The position numbers were made by a program, and so were the translations under genes. The notes beneath the pieces were generated by a model. It saw only the letters and a program-made list of their open reading frames with translations, was not told where the DNA came from and made no database searches. Of a DNA stretch of 7,355 nt, positions 1 to 4,468 are shown one piece after another. Positions within the stretch are counted from its first letter, which is position 1. Each line of letters begins with the position of its first letter. Origin of the DNA: Patescibacteria group bacterium (GTDB lineage: Bacteria; Patescibacteriota; Minisyncoccia; Phycocordibacterales; PALSA-1337); the NCBI GenBank assembly GCA_004298345.1, contig SCTV01000016.1, positions 1-7,355 on the forward strand. The letters are read 5' to 3'.

Positions 1-101
1 TCAAAACATTAAAATCTCAGATGAATAAAAAAACTATTGGACTCGCGTAGTGCGGGAAATCCGCTCGCTACGTGGGAACGCAAAATGTTGTTTCATTATT
101 G
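1..101 (+). other. Likely 3' end of an intron or insertion in the 16S rRNA gene
   Basis: These bases directly precede recognisable 16S sequence but do not resemble the conserved region that should be there: no counterpart of TCGCTAGTAATCG or of GTGAATACGTTC is visible. They are A/T-rich except for one compact hairpin at 44-74, whose outer stem pairs CGCGTAG with CTACGTG and whose inner stem pairs GCGG with CCGC around a GAAAT loop, which could be a P9-like helix. G101 could be the terminal G of a group I intron, giving a 3' exon that starts at C102, but I could not identify a convincing P7/P3 core. Introns and insertions in 16S genes are known in Candidate Phyla Radiation bacteria. The class and exact boundary are inference, and most of the element lies outside the window. 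Confidence 0.5.
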
Positions 102-236
102 CAATCCGCCCGTCAACTCAAGGGAGTTGGGAATACCCGAAATCTCTGCTCTGCAGGGCCTAAGGTAAGCTCAATGACAGGGAGTAAGTCGTAACAAGGC
201 ACGGGTAGCGGAAGCTGCTCGTGGATTATTTCAAAT
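102..236 (+). rRNA. rrs: 16S ribosomal RNA, 3' end (partial)
   Basis: The segment contains the conserved CCGCCCGTC (106-114), a complete helix 44 region, and GTCGTAACAAGG (188-199). It then has helix 45: a ten-pair stem, CACGGGTAGC (200-209) with GCTGCTCGTG (214-223), closed by the GGAA loop (210-213) that KsgA dimethylates in other bacteria. Helix 45 pairs throughout despite a sequence unlike that of model bacteria, so the gene looks functional rather than decayed. The bases just before CCGCCC read CAAT instead of the nearly universal ACACA. After helix 45 the tail reads GATTATTTC where GATCACCTCC is usual, so the anti-Shine-Dalgarno core is altered. The mature 3' end near 236 is estimated by alignment with E. 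coli, and the 5' part is outside the window. Confidence 0.92.
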
Positions 237-427
237 TGAACACGGTATACAGTTTCTTCGGAATCTGTAATACCTTAAACGGTCTTTTGTCATTATTTTG
301 GTGATAGGGTAATGGTTCTGCAACCTCAAATGCGAACCCTCAGCCATGAGAGATGAATGGCGCAGGTCGGTATCCTCTATAGAGATACTGACCGGTGAAC
401 GGAACAAAATAAAGAATGATATTTGCT
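237..427 (+). other. 16S trailer region with several hairpins, no gene seen
   Basis: No coding region is visible between the 16S end and the terminator. Hairpins follow one another. At 244-274 GGTAT pairs with ATACC and an inner CAG/CTG stem is closed by a TTCG loop. At 305-342 AGGGT pairs with ACCCT around an inner GGTT/AACC. At 365-393 a stem of about 12 pairs, with one bulged C, is closed by TATA. This fits a structured 3' trailer of the 16S precursor. A separate small RNA ending at the 428-456 terminator is possible but I see no convincing promoter for it. Confidence 0.45.
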
Positions 428-456
428 AAAAAACCGCCCTATTCTGGGCGGTTTTT
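428..456 (+). terminator. Intrinsic terminator after 16S rRNA
   Basis: A perfect stem (ACCGCCC with GGGCGGT, loop TATTCT) is flanked by A6 and T6 tracts, so it may work in both directions. It closes the 16S transcript about 190 bases after the mature end, before any tRNA or 23S gene. Confidence 0.9.
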
Positions 457-465
457 TGCTGTCTG

Positions 466-487
466 CCACGGCCGAGTACGGCCGTGG
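466..487. repeat. GTACTC-loop hairpin, copy A (inverted orientation)
   Basis: CCACGGCC and GGCCGTGG form a perfect eight-pair stem around GAGTAC. On the other strand the loop reads GTACTC and the core reads GCCGTACTCGGC, the same as in the copies at 2816-2839 and 6538-6561. It has no T-tract, so it is not a simple terminator. It lies 9 bases after the 16S terminator and 13 bases before the -35 box at 501. Confidence 0.75.
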
Positions 488-500
488 AAACCCTATTTAC

Positions 501-529
501 TTGACTTTTAGACCTACCTATGCTATACT
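501..529 (+). promoter_or_regulatory. Sigma-70-type promoter for the 629-928 gene
   Basis: TTGACT (501-506) and TATACT (524-529) are separated by 17 bases, with a TG extended -10 element at 521-522. The predicted start near 536 gives an untranslated leader of roughly 93 bases. A hairpin-like GGGG/CCCC pairing at about 600-617 sits just before the start codon. Confidence 0.85.
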
Positions 530-628
530 TAGAGGTAGTGGTGTAAAGGCAGGTTCTTCGCCGACAGTGGCCATTGTGGCTCACGGGCATAAACAAATTG
601 GGGAGACGAGAAACCCCGGAAAGGCAAC

Positions 629-928
629 ATGACAGCAGCTGAAGAAATTAGTCAGAGGCAATGGCGTGAATTGCGCGCCGGGGTTCGTCGGGAGCACCAA
701 ATGCGTCTCCTCAAGACGGCCGCATTGCTCCTCACTGTGTGCGCCGTCCTTGCGATACCCTCCTTCTTCCGGCACCAGGCCCAAGTGGAGCAGAAGGAGA
801 CCTACAAGGCGTATGTCTCTAGCGGGACCCAAGTCCTCCGAAAGGTTGAGGGCCCCGACGGCAAGGTGGTCCACATGACCCCGCAGGAACTTCGGAAAGT
901 TCCCCACATCACGGTGTGGGTGCCATAA
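629..928 (+). CDS. Small single-pass membrane protein of unknown function
   Basis: I do not recognise this 99-residue protein. Residues 1-26 are charged and rich in arginine, residues 27-47 form one hydrophobic segment (LLKTAALLLTVCAVLAIPSFF), and residues 48-99 are a soluble tail. The positive-inside rule puts the N-terminus in the cytoplasm and the tail outside. There is no lipobox or clear signal peptidase site, so it is probably anchored. The ATG follows GGAAAGG by a few bases, a weak Shine-Dalgarno at best. The gene is a single unit between a strong promoter and a hairpin at 947-972. Its base and codon use are clearly more GC-rich than in the Nudix and pyk genes, a trait shared with the orphan gene at 5960-6445. 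That it is a real gene is inferred from promoter, leader, terminator and protein layout. A transferred or fast-evolving lineage gene is possible. Confidence 0.7.
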   Translation: MTAAEEISQRQWRELRAGVRREHQMRLLKTAALLLTVCAVLAIPSFFRHQAQVEQKETYKAYVSSGTQVLRKVEGPDGKVVHMTPQELRKVPHITVWVP

Positions 929-946
929 GGCCAGCAAGTTCACAGT

Positions 947-973
947 AAGCGCGCAATTCTGATTGCGCGCTTT
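947..973 (+). terminator. Probable terminator after the small membrane protein gene
   Basis: A perfect 11-pair stem (AAGCGCGCAAT with ATTGCGCGCTT, loop TCTG) begins 19 bases after the stop codon. Only three T residues follow before CCC, then a T-rich stretch, so termination may be moderate. Confidence 0.65.
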
Positions 974-1009
974 CCCTTCGAAATTTTTGTATTTGTATTA
1001 CTTTTTTGT

Positions 1010-1038
1010 TTGTGTTTTTCAACTTTTTTTGATATAGT
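1010..1038 (+). promoter_or_regulatory. Candidate promoter upstream of tRNA-Ile
   Basis: TTGTGT (1010-1015) and TATAGT (1033-1038) are 17 bases apart in a T-rich stretch. It is the best promoter match ahead of the tRNA, but the tRNA starts about 180 bases downstream and the palindromic element 1071-1177 lies in between, so the precursor would have a long structured leader. Confidence 0.45.
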
Positions 1039-1070
1039 CTTTTTGTTGTTTTATTGGGGAATTTGTATCT

Positions 1071-1177
1071 ATTCCTCCTTTTCTAAAGGAGGCAGCGAGT
1101 ACTCGAGACGGAGGATTTTGATAACTGAGAAAATCCCTCCTTCACAGTAATGAAGTGCTCCCTTTACAAAGGGAGAA
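1071..1177. repeat. MITE-like long imperfect palindrome
   Basis: Two arms of about 48 bases (1071-1119 and 1130-1177) are imperfect inverted copies around a 10-base centre (gataactgag). Each arm also folds on itself: CCTCCTTT with AAAGGAGG at 1074-1092, and CTCCCTTT with AAAGGGAG at 1159-1176. The inner GGAGGATTTT and AAAATCCCTCC pair with one bulge. The single strand could therefore form a clover-like structure. No coding capacity is seen. The layout resembles the non-autonomous palindromic repeats found in many bacterial genomes. The copy number in this genome cannot be judged from one copy. Confidence 0.6.
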
Positions 1178-1221
1178 TAAAATATAAACAACAATTTGTT
1201 GGTCATTGAATTAGTTAATAT

Positions 1222-1294
1222 GCGCGCATAGCTCAGTTGGTAGAGCACATCACTGATACTGATGGGGTCCTAGGTTCGACTCCTAGTGCGCGCA
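1222..1294 (+). tRNA. tRNA-Ile (anticodon GAU)
   Basis: All arms of the cloverleaf can be drawn. The acceptor stem is GCGCGCA (1222-1228) with TGCGCGC (1287-1293), with discriminator A1294. The anticodon stem is CATCA (1248-1252) with TGATG (1260-1264) around CTGATAC, giving anticodon GAT at 1255-1257. The T-arm is CTAGG, loop TTCGACT, CCTAG (1270-1286). The genomic bases after the discriminator are CCG, so the full CCA is not encoded and must be added enzymatically. This isoacceptor often lies in the 16S-23S spacer, but here it sits almost 1 kb after the 16S terminator, with a protein gene in between. Its 3' end is repeated downstream. Confidence 0.95.
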
Positions 1295-1464
1295 CCGTAA
1301 CGAAGTGGAGGGGGGGGCGCAAGCGACCAAACTGCTTTGGTCGCGTCTAGGAGTCGAAAGACGGAGTCATATTTTTCTACCAAGAAAAATGGACGAGTCG
1401 GGGTCGAGAAATTTTGTGAGTGGCGACGAGCAAAATATTCGTGACCGCCTCCTAGTGCGCGCAC
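1280..1464. repeat. tRNA-Ile 3'-end direct repeat enclosing a structured segment
   Basis: The 16 bases CTCCTAGTGCGCGCAC at the tRNA 3' end (1280-1295) recur exactly at 1449-1464, 169 bases later. Between them, 1347-1358 (CTAGGAGTCGAA) is an exact reverse complement of the tRNA T-arm bases 1275-1286. The enclosed stretch also has a perfect nine-pair hairpin (GCGACCAAA with TTTGGTCGC, 1323-1344), a perfect eight-pair hairpin (ATTTTTCT with AGAAAAAT, 1371-1390), and a longer imperfect stem at about 1403-1446. No plausible protein is encoded. The layout resembles a very small island with att-like tRNA ends, or a scar of repeated insertions. Confidence 0.6.
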
Positions 1465-1485
1465 GGTGGACGGTATTCCAAACTC

Positions 1486-1914
1486 ATGACCCTAAAAAAA
1501 GACGAAGTACATTTTCTAGGTCAGGTGAATCAAAAGGCCCTTATTTTTAAAGAGGGTAAGATTTTGTTATTGCAGTATCCAAAAGAAGATTTAAAAGTGG
1601 CGGGAATGTGGGATATGCCTGGTGGGAGGTTAAATGTAGGTGAAGTTGCGGTTGAGGGGCTAAAACGAGAAGTGTTCGAAGAAACTGGTCAGAGAATCGA
1701 AATTCAGAAAATACTTACCACAGGTACCTTCGTAAATCTTTCAGGTAAACCAAACTTTTTTATCATTCATCAAGCAGTTCTGGTTGGTGGTGAACAACCA
1801 CTTATTTTAGAAAAAAGTGAAGTGGGTGCTTTTGCCTGGGTTGATCCAAAAGAATTTTTTAATTTACCTATAATTTACCCTGAGTATCAGAAAGCACTTC
1901 TCGGCATACTATAA
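1486..1914 (+). CDS. Nudix hydrolase family protein
   Basis: This 142-residue protein carries a Nudix box at residues 47-69: G47, E53, then REVFEETGQ at 61-69. The pattern GX5EX7REUXEEXGU is met except that the last position is Q rather than an aliphatic residue. The glutamates in REVFEE would bind the metal that assists cleavage of a nucleoside diphosphate linked to another group. MWDMPGGRL (41-49) before the box is typical of the family. Length fits a single Nudix domain with no extra domain. The substrate cannot be told from sequence; cleaning up oxidised or deaminated nucleotides is common in the family. The ATG has no Shine-Dalgarno sequence and lies 21 bases after the tRNA-derived repeat, with no clear promoter, so it may be co-transcribed with tRNA-Ile. 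No terminator is seen after it. Confidence 0.88.
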   Translation: MTLKKDEVHFLGQVNQKALIFKEGKILLLQYPKEDLKVAGMWDMPGGRLNVGEVAVEGLKREVFEETGQRIEIQKILTTGTFVNLSGKPNFFIIHQAVLVGGEQPLILEKSEVGAFAWVDPKEFFNLPIIYPEYQKALLGIL

Positions 1915-1926
1915 GTTATCTTTTGC

Positions 1927-1954
1927 TTGCCTTTTCTTCCTAAATCCGTACAAT
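1927..1954 (+). promoter_or_regulatory. Promoter for pyrH
   Basis: TTGCCT (1927-1932) and TACAAT (1949-1954) are 16 bases apart. The predicted start near 1961 gives a leader of about 64 bases without a strong Shine-Dalgarno sequence. Confidence 0.65.
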
Positions 1955-2024
1955 GGGCAAGACAGTAGTTCTTCTCGTCCTTTGTCAGTTGTGTTGGTAA
2001 ATACGGTTTTGGAATAGGCATCTT

Positions 2025-2774
2025 ATGGAGAAAACAAAAGCGGTTAAGCGAGGATTGCTCAAGCTTGGTGGTGCAGCCTTTGGGCCCGATGGAAAGGGTT
2101 TGGAGGGTATGGACTCAGCTACGATAGCACATCTTGTGAATGAGATCGCAAGTGTTGCTGCCAAGACTGAGCTGGTGATCGTGCCTGGTGGCGGTAACTG
2201 GTTTCGTGGAGCCGACCTGGTCAAGAAACTCAAGATGGATCCTCGACGGTCTGATTACTCAGGCATGTTGGCAACGGTGGTCAACGCCGGCATTCTCGAA
2301 GATCTTTTGAGTCGCGCTTGTCATGGTCGTGAGATCGTAGTCGCCAGCCGACTTCACATACCAGACTTCGCTGAGCCGTTTTTGCCCAAGAAAATCAATG
2401 CTCATCTGGAGAATGGCAAGATCGTGATCCTCGCTGGTGGCACGGGTCAGCCGAGGGTGAGCACGGATAGCGCTGCTGTCGAATCAGGTCTTGCTTTGGG
2501 GGTGGATATCATTATCAAAGCGACCAAGGTCGACGGGGTGTTTACGAGTGATCCGGGCAAGGATCCTGCAGCAAAGCATATCCCGCAACTCACCCACGAG
2601 GAGTTTGTTGCTCGAAAGCTTCGCCAGCTTTTTGACCGGGCAGCTGTCTTGTCTGCTGGGGAAAATGGCTTGCCGATACGTGTGATTAAGTTTGCTACTC
2701 CTGGCAATCTGGAGCGCGCAGTGCGTGGTGAGGATGTTGGTTCTCTCATCTACACTCCGCCTGTCACTAAGTAG
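2025..2774 (+). CDS. pyrH: UMP kinase (uridylate kinase)
   Basis: This enzyme phosphorylates UMP to UDP with ATP in cytoplasmic pyrimidine nucleotide synthesis. The 249 residues match the bacterial PyrH type of the amino acid kinase fold, not the eukaryotic-type UMP/CMP kinase. Visible motifs are LLKLGGAAF (11-19, usually LKLSGEA), GGGNWFRG (55-62), GMLATVVNA (80-88), GGTGQPRVSTDSAA (138-151) and KATKVDGVFTSDPGKDP (165-181). Near the C-terminus PIRVIKFATPGNLERAV is the usual closing motif. Length is ordinary. The glutamate of the first loop is replaced by alanine, a mild oddity. The gene stands alone, whereas in many bacteria it lies between tsf and frr. It has its own promoter and terminator. 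The ATG is preceded by GGAATAGGCATCTT, a weak ribosome-binding candidate at most. Confidence 0.95.
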   Translation: MEKTKAVKRGLLKLGGAAFGPDGKGLEGMDSATIAHLVNEIASVAAKTELVIVPGGGNWFRGADLVKKLKMDPRRSDYSGMLATVVNAGILEDLLSRACHGREIVVASRLHIPDFAEPFLPKKINAHLENGKIVILAGGTGQPRVSTDSAAVESGLALGVDIIIKATKVDGVFTSDPGKDPAAKHIPQLTHEEFVARKLRQLFDRAAVLSAGENGLPIRVIKFATPGNLERAVRGEDVGSLIYTPPVTK

Positions 2775-2776
2775 TC

Positions 2777-2803
2777 ACCGTCTCGTTTTGCGAGCGGTTT
2801 TTT
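2777..2803 (+). terminator. Intrinsic terminator after pyrH
   Basis: ACCG-T-CTCG pairs with CGAGCGGT (one bulged T, loop TTTTG), followed by six T residues. It starts two bases after the pyrH stop codon. Confidence 0.85.
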
Positions 2804-2815
2804 AATTAAAATTTC

Positions 2816-2839
2816 ATCCGCGCCGTACTCGGCGCGGAT
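2816..2839. repeat. GTACTC-loop hairpin, copy B
   Basis: ATCCGCGCC and GGCGCGGAT form a perfect nine-pair stem around GTACTC. It lies 12 bases after the pyrH terminator T-tract, and a partial echo (AACTCGGCGCC) follows at 2842-2852. The sequence before it (TTTTTAATTAA) also occurs upstream of copy C. Confidence 0.75.
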
Positions 2840-2872
2840 TGAACTCGGCGCCTTTTAAAAAAGTTTTTCTTA

Positions 2873-2881
2873 TGCTATACT
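2873..2881 (+). promoter_or_regulatory. Extended -10 promoter for pyk
   Basis: TGCTATACT is an extended -10 element, and the preceding TATGCTATACT is identical to that of the 501-529 promoter. No good -35 box is present (TTTTAA at the expected place). The predicted start near 2888 gives a leader of about 45 bases. Confidence 0.6.
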
Positions 2882-2889
2882 CTTCAGCC

Positions 2890-2911
2890 GAGCCTCATAG
2901 GGCTCATTTTT
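2890..2911 (+). promoter_or_regulatory. Small hairpin at the 5' end of the pyk leader
   Basis: GAGCC (2890-2894) pairs with GGCTC (2901-2905), with a possible T-G pair inside, followed by ATTTTTA. It lies within a few bases of the predicted transcript start. It could protect the 5' end or act as a weak attenuator; the sequence alone cannot decide. Confidence 0.3.
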
Positions 2912-2932
2912 AATCAAATTTTTATTACATTC

Positions 2933-4345
2933 ATGATAAACCTCGAAAAGAAAACCAAAATCGTGTGCACCATCGGCCCAGCGACTACTAGTGTCGAAAA
3001 GCTTTCTGATCTGCTCAAGGCTGGCATGAATGTGATACGTATGAACTTTTCTCACGGTGATTTTGCTGAGCATCAGGAAAAGATAGACAATCTTAAAATT
3101 GCCATGAAAAAAACAGGTATTTCGTGTGCCACCCTGCAAGATCTCGCGGGGCCAAAGATCCGCATCGGTACTTTTAAAACTGAATCAGTCATGCTCAAAG
3201 AAGGTGCATTTTTTACCCTTACTACCGATAAAATTGAAGGTGACGAGACTCGAGTTTCTATCAACTACGCACCACTACCAAAGGAAGTAAAAGTCGGTGG
3301 CTATATCATGCTTCATGATGGTAAGAAAAGACTTCAGATTGTTGAAATCAAGGGTAATGACGTTAAATGTAAAATAATCGTCGGTGGTGAGATCAAGGGT
3401 AAACGAGGAGTCAATCTTCCTGGTGCCTATCTTTCTATTTCGTCCCTTACCGACAAAGATAAATCCGATATAGCTTTTGGTTTGAAAAATAAGGTGGACT
3501 TTTTTGCTTTTTCTTTTGTACGACGACCGTCTGACGTAGAAGAGCTTCGAGAGATTTTGAAAAAGGCAAAATCAGACGCAAAAATCATCGCAAAAATCGA
3601 AGATCAGGAGGCGATAGAAAACATCGATAAACTTATTGAGCTTGTGGATGGTGTGATGATCGGCCGCGGAGATCTCGCAATAGAAATTGGTGCAGAAAAC
3701 ATGCCAATCGCTCAAAAAATGATTATTGATAAATGTAATCACGCAGGCAAGCCAGTGATTACTGCAACTCAGATGTTTGAGTCAATGATTAAAAATGCTA
3801 CTCCGACTCGGGCGGAAGTTTCTGATGTGGCGAACGCTATTATGGAGGGCACAGACGCAGTAATGCTTTCTGAAGAAACTACTCTCGGTGAATATCCAGT
3901 AGAAGCTGTCTCGATGATGACACGTGTAGCAAAGGCTACTGAACAAGGAATCTCGAAGGAACATGAGGCAACCTGGAAAACATCTGGTGTTGTGGAATCA
4001 ATCGGTGCTTCTGCAGTGCAAATTGCTCACGATATTCGAGCCAAGGCAATTTTTGTTCTGACCAATGGAGGCAAGTCGGTTTTTATGGTTTCAAAAAATA
4101 AGCCCAATTTGCCGATTATTGGCATGACTGCGAGCACGCGTACTGCCAACCAGCTTCTTTTGAGTTATGGATGTAAGTCGGTGGTAGTCCCAAAAATGAC
4201 CACTCTCACTGAGGTGAGCAAACAAGTGCGAGATATCGTGAAGAAGTATAAGCTCGCTGAAAAGGGTGACAAGGTAGTGGTCGTGGCGGGTATGCCTTTG
4301 GGTAAGACGGCAGAGACCAGTGCTATTTTGGTGGAGACGGTGTAA
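2933..4345 (+). CDS. pyk: Pyruvate kinase, probably K+-independent type
   Basis: This cytoplasmic enzyme makes pyruvate and ATP from phosphoenolpyruvate and ADP, the last step of glycolysis. The 470 residues are full length: N-terminal barrel (KIVCTIGPA 9-17, MNVIRMNFSHG 32-42), B domain (about 80-165), the rest of the barrel, and a C-terminal domain ending in VVVAGMPLGKTAETSAILV. Catalytic landmarks are K221 and E223 in AKIED, RGDL (245-248) and TATQM (277-281). Residues DLAGPKIRI (70-78) have Leu, Lys and Ile where potassium-dependent enzymes have Thr, Glu and Thr (DTKGPEIRT), which in this family goes with activity independent of K+. HDG at 128-130 replaces the common DDG. The ATG has no Shine-Dalgarno sequence. 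The gene is a single unit with its own promoter and a strong terminator. Confidence 0.97.
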   Translation: MINLEKKTKIVCTIGPATTSVEKLSDLLKAGMNVIRMNFSHGDFAEHQEKIDNLKIAMKKTGISCATLQDLAGPKIRIGTFKTESVMLKEGAFFTLTTDKIEGDETRVSINYAPLPKEVKVGGYIMLHDGKKRLQIVEIKGNDVKCKIIVGGEIKGKRGVNLPGAYLSISSLTDKDKSDIAFGLKNKVDFFAFSFVRRPSDVEELREILKKAKSDAKIIAKIEDQEAIENIDKLIELVDGVMIGRGDLAIEIGAENMPIAQKMIIDKCNHAGKPVITATQMFESMIKNATPTRAEVSDVANAIMEGTDAVMLSEETTLGEYPVEAVSMMTRVAKATEQGISKEHEATWKTSGVVESIGASAVQIAHDIRAKAIFVLTNGGKSVFMVSKNKPNLPIIGMTASTRTANQLLLSYGCKSVVVPKMTTLTEVSKQVRDIVKKYKLAEKGDKVVVVAGMPLGKTAETSAILVETV

Positions 4346-4384
4346 GAAATTCAAAGTACAAGATACAATAACCAATAATCAAGG

Positions 4385-4420
4385 AAAAAATCCCCCGACG
4401 GTACCGTCGGGGGGTTTTTT
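4385..4420 (+). terminator. Strong intrinsic terminator after pyk
   Basis: CCCCCGACGG and CCGTCGGGGG pair perfectly around TA, flanked by A6 and T6 tracts, so it could act in both directions. It begins about 40 bases after the pyk stop. Confidence 0.93.
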
Positions 4421-4434
4421 CTGGTGCTAAAACG

Positions 4435-4443
4435 TGCTACTAT
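4435..4443 (+). promoter_or_regulatory. Extended -10 promoter for murD
   Basis: TGCTACTAT fits an extended -10 element. A start near 4450 would leave a leader of only about 19 bases before ATG 4469 and would exclude the upstream GTG at 4424. No clear -35 box is seen. Confidence 0.45.
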
Positions 4444-4468
4444 TATCTATCAAACGTGTTACGTTTTT

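Noticed and set aside
423..632. A 69-residue reading frame from TTG 423
   Set aside because: It runs through the 16S terminator, hairpin copy A and the promoter at 501-529, has low-complexity unlikely content and overlaps the start of the better gene at 629.
581..943. A 120-residue reading frame on the minus strand
   Set aside because: It mirrors the 629-928 gene, whose promoter, leader, terminator and membrane-protein layout are all on the plus strand. Its length is explained by the GC-rich composition.
1085..1092. AAAGGAGG as a ribosome-binding site
   Set aside because: No start codon with a plausible gene follows; it is one arm of a perfect hairpin in the palindromic element.
1305..1550. 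An 81-residue reading frame over the tRNA-derived segment
   Set aside because: It covers hairpins and the tRNA repeat, has no family features, and overlaps the Nudix start in another frame.
4424..4468. An upstream GTG start for MurD adding 15 residues
   Set aside because: It lies four bases after the pyk terminator T-tract and upstream of the likely -10 box, and the added residues do not resemble a Mur ligase N-terminus.
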